Below, one piece after another: positions 34,689 to 43,502 of a stretch of 64,000 nt of DNA. This stretch comes from Cryobacterium adonitolivorans (GTDB lineage Bacteria; Actinomycetota; Actinomycetes; Actinomycetales; Microbacteriaceae), in the NCBI RefSeq assembly GCF_004402695.1, contig NZ_SOFL01000049.1:17059-81058 (forward strand), written 5' to 3'. Made by a program: the position numbers and the translations under genes. The notes under the pieces are model-generated. The model was not told where the DNA came from, searched no databases, and was given only the letters and a program-made list of their open reading frames with translations. How positions within the stretch are numbered: the first letter of the stretch is position 1; each line of letters starts with the position of its first letter.

Positions 34689-35078
34689 ATGACGTTCGAG
34701 GCAGTGGTAGAAGCGGCAGTGCGGGTGGTCGAGGTGGTCGGTGCGGGCATCATGGTGTTCGGCGGTCTGGCGGCACTCCTGGCGGGCATTCCGCGGGCGC
34801 TTCGCGCGGACACCCGGCCGACGGCGTACCAGAGCATGCGGCGCGAGCTGGGCCGGGCCATCCTGCTGGGCCTGGAGGTGCTGATCGTGGCCGACATCAT
34901 CCGCACCATCGTGGTGGAACCCACGGTGGAGAGCGTGCTGGTGCTCGGGGCGATCGTGATTATCCGGGTGCTGCTGAGCTTCTCGCTCGAGGTGGAGATG
35001 GACGGCGTGTGGCCGTGGGCGCGCTGGCGGATGACGGGCAAGACGGGCGCGCCGGGCGCGCCGGGCGCGCCCCAATAG
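34689..35078 (+). CDS. DUF1622 membrane protein
   Basis: A 129-residue protein with about three hydrophobic segments (VVGAGIMVFGGLAALLAGI; ILLGLEVLIVADIIRTIVV; LVLGAIVIIRVLLSFSLEVE), the pattern of the DUF1622 family, whose function is unknown. The C-terminal GAPGAPGAPQ is a short tandem repeat of gcgccgggc. ATG 34689 is preferred, with GGAG eight bases upstream; ATG 34671 is an alternative. Confidence 0.78.
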   Translation: MTFEAVVEAAVRVVEVVGAGIMVFGGLAALLAGIPRALRADTRPTAYQSMRRELGRAILLGLEVLIVADIIRTIVVEPTVESVLVLGAIVIIRVLLSFSLEVEMDGVWPWARWRMTGKTGAPGAPGAPQ

Positions 35079-35117
35079 ACACCACGGGCGGGGCGGCCGA
35101 CCGGGGCGGACCTTTGG

Positions 35118-36362
35118 TCAGGCTGGGCGCAGCCGCCAGAGCGAGGTGACCTCGGCCGCCCGGGCGTCGTGCAGCGGGTCGGTCGCGTCGGAAACCTTGC
35201 GATGGGTGGGCCGTGTGTCGAGGCGTGCGGCCACCGAGAGGCCCGCGTCGTCGATGAGGTCGAGCAGTTCGCCGCGGGAGCGCAACCCGAGCAGCTCGGC
35301 CAGGTTGGAAATGATCAGCCAGCCCTCACCGTCGCCAGTGAGGTGGCCGGCGAGCCCGGCGAGGAAGCCGCGGAGCATGCGGCTGTCGGGGTCGTAGACG
35401 GCGGCGTCGGTGCTCGTCGCGGCCGAGGCCGGCAACCACGGTGGGTTGCAGACCACCAGGTCGGCGCGGCCCGGCGGGAACAGGTCGGCCTCGATGACGT
35501 CGACCCGGTCGGCCAAGCCCAGGCGCCCAAGGTTCTCGCGGGCGCAGGCCAGCGCGCGCGGTTCCATGTCGGTGGCAACGACGCGGTCGATGCCGCGGCG
35601 GGCGAGGATCGCGGCGATCACTCCGGAGCCGGTGCCGATGTCGAACGCCACCCCGGTCGCGGGCAGGGGGGCGGTGGCGACGAGGTCGAGGTACTCGCCG
35701 CGGACCGGTGAGAATACACCGTAGTGCGGGTGGATGCGGTCCCCGAGCGCCGCGACAGGCACGCCCTTGACGCGCCACTCGTGGGCGCCGATCACGCCGA
35801 GCAGTTCGCGGAGTGACAGGATCGATGGTTCGGTGCCGGGGCCGTACGCCTCATCGCAGGCCTGCCGCACGTCGGGGGCTCGGCGCAGGCCCAGGGTGTG
35901 GTCGGCGTCGAGCGACACGAGCACCAGGCCCAACAGGCGGGCGCGGCGCAGGGCCTCGGCGCGGTGCACCTCGAAGGCGGCCTTGAGCGTGTCGGCGGGG
36001 GTGCGCCGGCGCCGGTCCACGCGACGGGCCATCGCCGTGAGCAACTGCCGGGCGTTCTGGAAGTCGCCCTGCCAGAGCAGGCCGGTACCGGACTTCGCCA
36101 GCCTGTACGCGGCATCCGCGGTAAGGGTGTCATCGACGACGACCACCCGCTTGGGGGCCGGCCAGCCGCCCTCGGAGTGCCAGCGGGCGGTGTGCTCGGC
36201 GTCGCCGGTGCGCCAGCGGATGTCGGCGGGCGCGGTGTGCGGTGCGGCCCCGGCGGCCGCATCGCTTGCGGCCGCATCGCTTGCCGCCGCGTCGGGTGCG
36301 CGCGCGACGGTGAGGCCGGATTCGGGGGCGTCGGCGCTGTCGGGGGTGTTCATGCTGGACAT
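35118..36362 (-). CDS. Class I SAM-dependent methyltransferase with NPPW motif
   Basis: A 414-residue protein. The C-terminal half is a methyltransferase: VAFDIGTGSGVIAAILAR (SAM loop), VVATDMEPRALACARENL, and VVCNPPWLPAS, the NPPY-type motif of enzymes that methylate amide or exocyclic nitrogens, as in HemK/PrmC or N6-adenine enzymes. The N-terminal 190 residues are a separate helical domain of unknown role. The N terminus holds a repeat DAAASDAAASDAAA. Start ATG 36362 or 36353. The target could be a protein, RNA or small molecule. Confidence 0.82.
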   Translation of the reverse strand: MSSMNTPDSADAPESGLTVARAPDAAASDAAASDAAAGAAPHTAPADIRWRTGDAEHTARWHSEGGWPAPKRVVVVDDTLTADAAYRLAKSGTGLLWQGDFQNARQLLTAMARRVDRRRRTPADTLKAAFEVHRAEALRRARLLGLVLVSLDADHTLGLRRAPDVRQACDEAYGPGTEPSILSLRELLGVIGAHEWRVKGVPVAALGDRIHPHYGVFSPVRGEYLDLVATAPLPATGVAFDIGTGSGVIAAILARRGIDRVVATDMEPRALACARENLGRLGLADRVDVIEADLFPPGRADLVVCNPPWLPASAATSTDAAVYDPDSRMLRGFLAGLAGHLTGDGEGWLIISNLAELLGLRSRGELLDLIDDAGLSVAARLDTRPTHRKVSDATDPLHDARAAEVTSLWRLRPA

Positions 36363-36523
36363 GGTGTCCGATCTTGTGCCGCTGGGTTTCGGTGCGCCCG
36401 GGTTCGTGCACGGGGGACGCTCGGTCGGAACCAGCCCTGGCAGAAGGCTCTCGCGACCTGTTCGATTATCGCATCCGTCGCCAACCCGTCCGCAGCGGGG
36501 CACATCGCGGAAAAGGGGCGGCG

Positions 36524-37516
36524 CTACAGCAGGGCCGGCATGACCTCGCGCTCGAACAGCTCGAGGCCCGACCGGTCGTAGGCCGCCTCGGGGAAGTAAT
36601 GGATCGCGTAGCCGAGGCCGCGCCGCTTCATGCCGTTCAGCCGCTCGATGATCTGCTCGGGCGTGCCGACGCCCTGCGCCTCGCCGCTGCGGTACTCGGC
36701 CATGAAGCTCGCCGCGCCCTCCACGCCGAGGTACGGGGTGACCCGGGCCTGGATGGCGTCCAGCCGCTCGGCCACCTCGGCCTCGTCGCGGCCGATCACG
36801 GTGTTGTAGTTGGCCGAGCGCACGATGGCATCGAAATCCGTGCCGAGCGTGGCGCAGTGCTCGCGCAACAGGTCGCTCTTGTGCGTGAAGCCCTCGGGGG
36901 TGCCGTCGAAGTTGGTGTAGTTCGCGTACTGCGCCGCGATGCGCAGGGTGACCTTCTCGCCGCCGCCGGCGATCCAGATCGGGATGCCGCCCTCCTGCAG
37001 CGGCAGCGGACGCACGATGGCGCCGTCCACCTGGTAGTGCTCGCCGTCGAGGGTGGCGGTTCCTTTGGTCCAGGCCTGCTGCATGATCTGCACGCCCTCG
37101 TCGAGCCGGGCCAGTCGCTCGCCCGCGCGGGGGAAGCCGTAGCCGTAGGCACGCCACTCGTGCTCGTACCAGCCGGCGCCGATGCCCATCTCGACGCGGC
37201 CGCCGGAGATGACATCGATCGTGGAGGCAACCTTGGCCAGGTATGCGGGATTGCGGTAGCTCATGCAGGTGCACATCTGGCCGAGCCGCACCCGGCTGGT
37301 GGTGGCGGCGAAGGCGCTCATCAGGGTCCACGCCTCGTGGGTGGCCTCCTCGCTGGGCACCGGAACCGTGTGGAAGTGGTCGTACACCCAGATCGATTCC
37401 CAGGCGCCGGCGTCCGCGTGGGCCGCGAGGCCGCTCATGGTGGCCCACTGCTGGGCGGGGTCGATGCCGACGAGGTCATGACGCCAGCCCTGGGGAATGA
37501 AGAGTCCGAATCGCAT
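36524..37516 (-). CDS. F420-dependent LLM-class oxidoreductase
   Basis: A 330-residue luciferase-like barrel. Seen: MRFGLFIPQGWRHDL at the start, ESIWVYDHFHTVPVP, VRLGQMCTCMSYRNPAYLAK, and GRVEMGIGAGWYEHEWRAYGYGFP, all typical of the F420-dependent LLM branch of actinomycetes. It probably uses F420 for hydride transfer to an unknown substrate. The ATG begins the conserved MRFG; thirteen more codons are open upstream from a weaker start. Confidence 0.88.
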   Translation of the reverse strand: MRFGLFIPQGWRHDLVGIDPAQQWATMSGLAAHADAGAWESIWVYDHFHTVPVPSEEATHEAWTLMSAFAATTSRVRLGQMCTCMSYRNPAYLAKVASTIDVISGGRVEMGIGAGWYEHEWRAYGYGFPRAGERLARLDEGVQIMQQAWTKGTATLDGEHYQVDGAIVRPLPLQEGGIPIWIAGGGEKVTLRIAAQYANYTNFDGTPEGFTHKSDLLREHCATLGTDFDAIVRSANYNTVIGRDEAEVAERLDAIQARVTPYLGVEGAASFMAEYRSGEAQGVGTPEQIIERLNGMKRRGLGYAIHYFPEAAYDRSGLELFEREVMPALL

Positions 37517-37564
37517 GAAGCCCAGCCTAGGGGTGGTGTCGGAGTCACCACCCAACCCTCCGCG

Positions 37565-37787
37565 TCAGGCGGGCATGACCGCGAAGAGCGAATGAATGTT
37601 GCCCTCCGGGTCGGCGAAGAAGCCGGTCAGGTGACCCCAGTCGCGCTCCGTCGGCGCGGCAATGGCAATGGCGCCACCTTCGACGAGCTCGGCAAACCGG
37701 GTCGCACTCCGATGGGGCCGTCCAGCGCCACGTAGTCCGGCTCGCGCACGGCCACCTCGAACCCGAGCGCATGCTCGTAACATCGCC
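37565..37787 (-). pseudogene. VOC-family gene remnant
   Basis: On the minus strand one frame reads YEHALGFEVAVREPDYVALDGPIGVR, the start of a VOC protein, and a second frame reads TRFAELVEGGAIAIAAPTER, WGHLTGFFADPEGNIHSLFA, its end, to the stop at 37565. The first strand and start are missing at the lspA end, and about 40 residues that normally separate the two parts are absent, with the frame changed near 37700. It starts only 5 bases past the lspA stop. It is not functional. Confidence 0.75.
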
Positions 37788-37792
37788 CCGGC

Positions 37793-38377
37793 TCAGGCCG
37801 TGGGCCCGGGGTCTTCCGATGCGGAGGAGACGGCGCCGGCCGCGGAGTCGGTCTCCGGGGGGCGCACGTGCACGCCCATCACGGTGAGGATCGCCAGCAT
37901 GACGGCTCCGGCGAAGATCGCGATGTCGGCGACGTTGCCGACGAACAGGTTGCCGTAGCCGATGAAGTCCACCACGTGGCCGCGGGCGAAGCCGGGCTCG
38001 CGGAACAGCCGGTCACCGAGGTGGGTGGTGGCTCCGCCGAGCAGCAGGCCGAGGGCGACCATCCAGCCGAGGGACTCGACCCGCCAGGTGAGCATGCTGA
38101 TCCACACGACGGCGGCGGCGGCGAGCACCGCGAAGACCCAGGTGAAGTCGGAACCGATCGAGAAGGCCGCGCCGGGGTTGTAGACGAGCACGAAGCGGAT
38201 GACATCATCGATCACCGGGATGACCTGGCCGTCGCCGAGTTCGGCCTCGGCCCACCACTTGGAGGCCTGGTCGATGAGGATCACGGCCAGGGCGATGCCG
38301 AAGGCGGGCCAGGCCAGCCGGGATGCCCGCGGCGAGCGGGTAGTGGCCGGCAGCGGAGTCTGGGAGGCAGAAGTCAC
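37793..38377 (-). CDS. lspA: Lipoprotein signal peptidase (signal peptidase II)
   Basis: A 194-residue inner-membrane aspartyl protease that cleaves lipoprotein signal peptides. Seen: IDQASKWW in the first helix, FVLVYNPGAAFSIG, GGATTHLGDRLF and VVDFIGYGNLFVGNVADIAIF, containing the two catalytic Asp. The Asn that usually precedes the first catalytic Asp (GNLxDR) reads THLGDR here, a mild deviation. It would process the lipoproteins ModA, SsuA and RbsB encoded nearby. Confidence 0.92.
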   Translation of the reverse strand: MTSASQTPLPATTRSPRASRLAWPAFGIALAVILIDQASKWWAEAELGDGQVIPVIDDVIRFVLVYNPGAAFSIGSDFTWVFAVLAAAAVVWISMLTWRVESLGWMVALGLLLGGATTHLGDRLFREPGFARGHVVDFIGYGNLFVGNVADIAIFAGAVMLAILTVMGVHVRPPETDSAAGAVSSASEDPGPTA

Positions 38378-38536
38378 CCCTCCATCATCCCAGCGATCGC
38401 GGACCGCGCGGCGCGGTTGTCAGAACCCTTATGGAGCGATCCGTGTAGCGTTGATGCACCCGCATGCTGAGCCTGCCGGCTGCAGCTGGATTGTCCTGAG
38501 CGTAATCATCCGCTCATCTGCCTGAGGAGAGCGCGC

Positions 38537-39574
38537 ATGTCGACACCGACCGACATCCCCACCGACATCCCGACCGACATCCCGACCGCCGAAGACACCG
38601 CGACCGCGACCGCCGGTGAGCTTGCTGCCGGGCTGGCCGCCGTGGTCTACAACCCCATCAAGGTGAACCTCGACGCCATCAAACGCGTCGTCGCTGCCGA
38701 GGAGGCCAAGGCCGGCTGGGGCGAGACCCTCTGGTTCGAAACCTCCAAGGAAGACCCGGGCCAGGGCGCGGCCCAGCGAGCCCTCGACGCCGGCGCCACG
38801 ATGGTGATCGCAGCCGGCGGCGACGGTACCGTGCGCGCGGTGGCCGAGGTCGTGCACGGCAGCGACGCGACGCTCGCGCTGCTGCCGTCCGGCACCGGCA
38901 ACCTGTTGGCCCGCAACCTCAACCTCACCCTCGACAACCTCGAGCACTCGATCGGCACGGCCTTCTCCGGTAAGGACCGCAAGGTGGATATCGCCCGCAT
39001 CGAGATCCGGCACGAGGACGACAGCGTCAGCAAGCACGCGTTCCTCGTGATGGCCGGGCTGGGCCTGGACGCCAAGATGCTCGCCAGCACCAATGACGAG
39101 CTCAAGGCCAAGATCGGCTGGCTCGCCTACGTGGGAGCGATCATCACGGCCCTGCGCGACCGCAACCAGCTGCGCCTGCGCTACAGCCTCGACGGCGGCA
39201 GCACCAAGTCGGTGCGCGCGCACACCGTGATCGTGGGCAACACCGGCACACTGACCGCCAACGTGCTGCTGCTGCCCGAGGCCGTCATCGACGACGGGCA
39301 GTTCGAGATGCTCATGTTGCGTCCGGAGGGCTTCGTGCACTGGGTTCAGATCATCGTCAAGGTGCTCTGGGAGAACGGCGTGCTGCGCCGCACTCCGCTC
39401 GGTCGCCGCATGATGACGAAGGAGGTTGAGGCCCTCAACTACGTCAAGGGCCGCCAGATCACCGTGAAGCTCAGCCACCCCGAGGAGATCGAGCTCGATG
39501 GCGACGGCTTCGGCACCGCGACCGCGTTCAAGGCCCGGGTGCTGCCCGGCGGCTTGCGCGTGCGGGTTCCGTAG
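38537..39574 (+). CDS. Diacylglycerol kinase-like lipid kinase
   Basis: A 345-residue DAGK-catalytic-domain protein. Seen: VVYNPIKVNLDAIK, AAGGDGTVRAVAEVV (nucleotide-binding GGDGT), LLPSGTGNLLARNLNL, and the C-terminal beta-sandwich ending EIELDGDGFG. Such enzymes phosphorylate diacylglycerol or similar lipids (YegS/BmrU/DgkB group). The N terminus holds three TDIP repeats from a 12-base tandem repeat (about 38548-38586) likely to vary in number. CTGAGGAGAG precedes the ATG. The next gene follows closely. Confidence 0.88.
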   Translation: MSTPTDIPTDIPTDIPTAEDTATATAGELAAGLAAVVYNPIKVNLDAIKRVVAAEEAKAGWGETLWFETSKEDPGQGAAQRALDAGATMVIAAGGDGTVRAVAEVVHGSDATLALLPSGTGNLLARNLNLTLDNLEHSIGTAFSGKDRKVDIARIEIRHEDDSVSKHAFLVMAGLGLDAKMLASTNDELKAKIGWLAYVGAIITALRDRNQLRLRYSLDGGSTKSVRAHTVIVGNTGTLTANVLLLPEAVIDDGQFEMLMLRPEGFVHWVQIIVKVLWENGVLRRTPLGRRMMTKEVEALNYVKGRQITVKLSHPEEIELDGDGFGTATAFKARVLPGGLRVRVP

Positions 39575-39643
39575 GAATGACCACCGTGACCGGTGGCGCG
39601 CGTACCGCCACGAACAGGTGCCCCGGCGAGCGGATGCCGCGCC

Positions 39644-40429
39644 ATGCGTGAGCTCCTGTTGCCTCTGACCGACGCCACAGTGAACGTGCGTTCCACTGCG
39701 GGCCCTGGCACGCCGGAAGCGCCGGTGTTCGTGCTGGTGCACGGCATCGGCATGTCGCACCGGTACCTCGACCGGCTCCACAACACGCTGGCCGTGACGG
39801 GCGCCGTGCATTCGGTGGACCTGCCCGGTTTCGGCCGCTCGCCCAAACCGGAGCGTGGCGTGTCGATAGAGCAATACGCCGACTACCTCGGTGAACTGCT
39901 CCCGATGCTCAGCGAGCGTCCCGTCGTGCTGGTCGGGCACTCCATGGGCGCCCAGTTCGCGACCGAGACGGCCGTGCGCCACCCGGCGCTGGTGGCGCAC
40001 CTGGTGCTGATCGGCGGCGTCACCGACCCCACCAGGGACTCGGTGCTGCGCCAGGCCCTCGACCTGGGCCGGGACACCCTCAAGGAACCGTTCGGCGGCA
40101 CGATGATCGTGATGCGCGACTACCTGCTCTGCGGTCCGCGCTGGTACCTCGCCACGCTGCGGCCGATGCTCGCCTACCGCACCGACCTGCGACTGCGGGA
40201 TGTGTGCGCGCCCACCTTGGTGATCCGGGGGAAGGACGACCCGGTGTCGCGCCACGAATGGGGCGTGCGCCTCGCGGCGCAGGCGTCACAGGGAAAGCTG
40301 CTCGAGCTGCCGGGCCGGCACCTCGTGCATTTCAGTGCCGCCGCGGCCACGGCCGCCGGCATCCGTGAGTACGCCCGCGCGTTCGCGCCTGGCCCTGCCT
40401 CGCCGCTTGACGAGCCAGCTGCGCCGTGA
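39644..40429 (+). CDS. Alpha/beta hydrolase
   Basis: A 261-residue alpha/beta hydrolase. Seen: FVLVHGIGMSHRYLDRL (oxyanion-hole HG), VDLPGFGRSPKP, the nucleophile elbow VLVGHSMGAQFA, LVIRGKDDPVS (acid) and the late His in LPGRHLVHFS. Substrate unknown; an esterase or lipase role fits its lipid-kinase neighbour. ATG 39644 is preferred; a GTG at 39593, 18 bases after the kinase stop, would add 17 residues. It overlaps the next hydrolase gene by four bases. Confidence 0.85.
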   Translation: MRELLLPLTDATVNVRSTAGPGTPEAPVFVLVHGIGMSHRYLDRLHNTLAVTGAVHSVDLPGFGRSPKPERGVSIEQYADYLGELLPMLSERPVVLVGHSMGAQFATETAVRHPALVAHLVLIGGVTDPTRDSVLRQALDLGRDTLKEPFGGTMIVMRDYLLCGPRWYLATLRPMLAYRTDLRLRDVCAPTLVIRGKDDPVSRHEWGVRLAAQASQGKLLELPGRHLVHFSAAAATAAGIREYARAFAPGPASPLDEPAAP

Positions 40430-41133
40430 CCCACAAGCCCGGCCGGTGGGTGTGGCGGAGGCTGCGAGTGGGCCTGCGCAACGCCGGCTCCTGGCTGCTG
40501 GACTACCGGTATGCCGTGATCGCCCAGGTGCGGGGCGCCCTGGCCCGCACCCGCCCCGATGACTTCGCCTCGGGCGAGCGCGTGCCGGTGCTGATCATTC
40601 CGGGCATCTACGAAAGCTGGCACTTCATGCGCCCGCTGATTCTCGTATTGCACGAAAACGGGCATCCGGTGCACGTGGTCACACCGCTGCGCGCCAACCG
40701 CCGGCCGGTGGTGCCGTCGGCCGAGATCGTGGCCCGCTACCTGCGGGGGCGCGACCTGCACAACGTGGTGATCGTCGCGCACAGCAAGGGCGGCCTGATC
40801 GGCAAGTACCTGATGACGCAGCTCGACCCCGACGGCCGAGTCGAGCGCCTGATCGCGATCAGCACCCCGTTCTCGGGCTCGCGGTACGCCCGGTACATGC
40901 TGCTGCCCAGCCTGCGCGCGTTTGCGGGCACGAACCCGCACCTGGCCGCGCTGGGCGCCGACCACCGCCTGAACAACAAAGTCGTGTCGATCTACGGCCG
41001 TTTCGACCCGCACATCCCGGAGGGCAGCGTGCTGCCGGGCGCGGAGAACATCCTCATCAACACCGGCGGCCACTTCCGCATCCTCAGCCACCCCGACACC
41101 CACCGGCACGTGCTCGCCGCCGCCGGCCGGTAG
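40426..41133 (+). CDS. Triacylglycerol-lipase-like alpha/beta hydrolase
   Basis: A 235-residue hydrolase coupled by a GTGA overlap to the preceding hydrolase. Seen: VLIIPGIYESWHFMRPL, nucleophile elbow VIVAHSKGGLIGKYL, ISTPFSGSRYARYM and NTGGHFRILSHPD. The elbow is AHSKG rather than the usual GHSxG, as in several actinobacterial lipases. With the lipid kinase and the first hydrolase it forms a small lipid-linked operon (inference). Confidence 0.83.
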   Translation: MTHKPGRWVWRRLRVGLRNAGSWLLDYRYAVIAQVRGALARTRPDDFASGERVPVLIIPGIYESWHFMRPLILVLHENGHPVHVVTPLRANRRPVVPSAEIVARYLRGRDLHNVVIVAHSKGGLIGKYLMTQLDPDGRVERLIAISTPFSGSRYARYMLLPSLRAFAGTNPHLAALGADHRLNNKVVSIYGRFDPHIPEGSVLPGAENILINTGGHFRILSHPDTHRHVLAAAGR

Positions 41134-41171
41134 CCCGGCCGCGCACACCAGGTGCCGGGCGATCTCGCTTC

Positions 41172-41234
41172 CGCGATGTCGGCTTGCGGGGTCTTTACAA
41201 GCTCAACCAGCGAGTGGGCGTTCCCGACATCGCG
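41172..41234. terminator. Inverted repeat between convergent genes
   Basis: CGCGATGTCGG (41172-41182) and its exact complement (41224-41234) flank a 41-base loop between the convergent hydrolase and acetyl-CoA synthetase genes. A second pair, CTCGCT (41164-41169) with AGCGAG (41210-41215), interleaves with the first, so the two stems compete or make a pseudoknot. It may end both transcripts; there is no T-run. Confidence 0.35.
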
Positions 41235-41237
41235 TCG

Positions 41238-43376
41238 CTAGGCGCGGGCGGCTTCCACGATCGCCTGGATGCGGCCGGGCACTGTGTCGTCCTGCAGTGA
41301 GGTGACGTCGCCGAGGGGTCGGCCGTCCACGATGTCGCCGAGCAGCCGGCGCATGATCTTGCCGGAGCGGGTCTTGGGCAGGTCGGGCACCACGAACACG
41401 TCCCGGGGCTTGGCGACCGCGCCGATCTCGTGGGTGATGTGCGCCCGCAACCGCGGGGCCAGTTCGCCGGCCAGGGCCAGCCAGGCGGCCGGGTCATCCG
41501 TGGCCGGAGCCACCGCGGGAATCACGAACGCGGCGATGCCCTCCCCGGTGGACGCATCCGTTACGCCCACCACGCCGGACTCGCCGACGGCCGGGTGCGA
41601 CACCAGCGCCGACTCGATCTCGATGGTGGACAGCCGGTGCCCGGACACGTTGATCACGTCGTCGACCCGGCCGAGCAGCCAGATGTCGCCGTCGTCGTCG
41701 TACTTGGCGCCGTCGCCGGAGAAGAAGAAGCCCTGCTCGGCGAACCGGGCCCAGTAGGAGTCGCGGTAACGCTCCGGGTTGCCCCACACGGTGCGGGCCA
41801 TTCCCGGCCAGGTACCGGCCAGCACCAGGTAGCCGCCGGTGCCGTGCGGCACGGGCTGACCGGCGTCATCCACCACCAGGGTGCGCAGGCCCGGCAGGGC
41901 GCGGAGGGCGGAGCCGGGCTTGAGCGTGCTCACCCCGGGCAGCGGCGCCATCACGGCCGCGCCGGTCTCGGACTGCCACCAGGTGTCCACGATGGGCGCG
42001 TGGCCGGCGCCGATGTTCTCCCGGAACCACACCCAGGCCTCGGGGTTGATCGCCTCGCCGACCGAGCCGAGCAGACGGATGCTGGAGAGGTCGTGTTCGG
42101 CGGGCAATCCAGTGGGGAACCAGGTCATGAACGTGCGGATCAGGGTGGGCGCCGTGTAATAGGTGGTGACACCGTACCGCTGGATGATCTCGAAGTGCCG
42201 GCCGGGGTGCGGGGTGTTCGGGGTGCCCTCGTAGATCACCGAGGTGGTGCCGTTGGAGAGCGGGCCGTAGTGCACGTAGCTGTGCGCGGTGACCCAGGCG
42301 AGGTCCGCGGTGCACCAGTGCACGTCGTCCTCCTTGGCGTCGAACACGGCCCAGTGGCTCCAGGACGCGTGGGTGAGGTAGCCGCCGCTGGTGTGCACCA
42401 GGCCCTTGGGCTTGCCGGTGGTGCCGGAGGTGTAGATGATGAACAGCGGCGTCTCGGCGTCGAAGAACTCGGGCTCGTGGGTGTCGCGAGCGGTGCCGAC
42501 GGTATCGTGCCACCAGACGTCGCGCCCGCTGGTCCAGGGGATGTTCGGGGTTCGCGCGCCGGTCCGGCGCACCACGAGCACGTGCTCGATCGAGTCCACG
42601 CCGGCCACGGCCTCGTCGGCGGCTTCCTTCACCGGCACGGCCTTGCCCCGGCGGAACTGGCCGTCGGTGGTCACGAGCAGCTTGGCGCCGGTGTCCTCCA
42701 CCCGGAACCGCAGCGCCTCGGCGGAGAAGCCGCCGAACACTAGGGAGTGGATGGCGCCGAGGCGGGCCACCGCGAGGGTGATGATGATGGTCTCGGGGAT
42801 CACCGGGAGGTAGATGACGACCCGGTCGCCCTTGACGATGCCGAGGTCGGTGAGCGCGTTCGCGGCCCTGGCCACCTCCTTTTCGAGGTCGGCGTAGGTG
42901 AGGGTGCGGCGGTCGCCGGGTTCGCCCTCGAAGTGGAAGGCCACCTTGTCACCACGGCCGGCGGCGACGTGCCGGTCGACGCAGTTCACCGCCACGTTGA
43001 GCTTTCCGCCCGCGAACCACTCCGCGTGCGGCACCGACAGAACGCCGTCGGCATCCGGGGTGGGAGGCTGCCAGGTGTGGTCGGTATGCCACGGTTCGGC
43101 CCAGTCGAGGCGCTTGGCCTGCTCGGTCCAGAATGCGACGGGGTCGGCGGCTGCTTTGTCGTACCAGGAGGCGTCGACGTTGGCCTGCGCGGCGAACACG
43201 GCCGGCGCGGGGTAGCGGCGGTGCTCCGTGGAAAGGTTGCGGATGGTGGCGCTGGTGTCGGTCCAGTCGGCGGTCGCGGCGCGGGTGGCCGGGGTGTGGG
43301 TGCTCGTGGAGGTCTCTGTGGCGGCCGCGATGCTCGTGTCGACGCTGGCTTCGGCGCGGGTGTCGGGGTTCGGCAT
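41238..43376 (-). CDS. acs: Acetyl-CoA synthetase
   Basis: A 712-residue AMP-forming ligase that makes acetyl-CoA from acetate, ATP and CoA. Seen: YTSGTTGKPKGLVHTSGGY (P-loop of adenylate formers), WWQSETGAA, FFSGDGAKYDDDGDIWLLGRVDDVINVSGHRL, and KTRSGKIMRRLL holding the Lys that is acetylated for control. The usual length is about 650; the first 55 residues (Thr/Ala/Ser-rich) are an extra, probably disordered, extension. GGAG precedes ATG 43376 by seven bases; GTG 43382 is an alternative. Confidence 0.94.
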   Translation of the reverse strand: MPNPDTRAEASVDTSIAAATETSTSTHTPATRAATADWTDTSATIRNLSTEHRRYPAPAVFAAQANVDASWYDKAAADPVAFWTEQAKRLDWAEPWHTDHTWQPPTPDADGVLSVPHAEWFAGGKLNVAVNCVDRHVAAGRGDKVAFHFEGEPGDRRTLTYADLEKEVARAANALTDLGIVKGDRVVIYLPVIPETIIITLAVARLGAIHSLVFGGFSAEALRFRVEDTGAKLLVTTDGQFRRGKAVPVKEAADEAVAGVDSIEHVLVVRRTGARTPNIPWTSGRDVWWHDTVGTARDTHEPEFFDAETPLFIIYTSGTTGKPKGLVHTSGGYLTHASWSHWAVFDAKEDDVHWCTADLAWVTAHSYVHYGPLSNGTTSVIYEGTPNTPHPGRHFEIIQRYGVTTYYTAPTLIRTFMTWFPTGLPAEHDLSSIRLLGSVGEAINPEAWVWFRENIGAGHAPIVDTWWQSETGAAVMAPLPGVSTLKPGSALRALPGLRTLVVDDAGQPVPHGTGGYLVLAGTWPGMARTVWGNPERYRDSYWARFAEQGFFFSGDGAKYDDDGDIWLLGRVDDVINVSGHRLSTIEIESALVSHPAVGESGVVGVTDASTGEGIAAFVIPAVAPATDDPAAWLALAGELAPRLRAHITHEIGAVAKPRDVFVVPDLPKTRSGKIMRRLLGDIVDGRPLGDVTSLQDDTVPGRIQAIVEAARA

Positions 43377-43421
43377 GGGCACACTCCGGCGATCGGGACG
43401 GCATGGGGCAGTGGGACGGTT

Positions 43422-43467
43422 TCGACGCTACGCAGCGGCAGCATCCGTTGCAGAGACTCGCGCAACG
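43422..43467 (-). promoter_or_regulatory. Bipartite element upstream of acs shared with ssuB
   Basis: Minus strand: CGTTGCG (43467-43461) then TAGCGTCGA (43430-43422). The same two words occur in the same order and similar spacing upstream of the ssuB-like gene (46621-46615 and 46579-46571). They may be a promoter core or a shared regulator site; the spacing differs by five bases. Confidence 0.35.
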
Positions 43468-43502
43468 CGGCGTAACCTGCGAGGCCGGGTGGCGAGGAGC
43501 GG

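Noticed and set aside
35118..37448. Methyltransferase frame extended upstream to 776 codons
   Set aside because: The upstream part overlaps the LLM oxidoreductase in another frame and has no family sequence; the start is set at 36362.
38548..38586. Tandem 12-base repeat at the start of the lipid kinase as a possible phase-variation switch
   Set aside because: The unit is a multiple of three, so changes in copy number only lengthen the TDIP stretch and cannot switch the frame.
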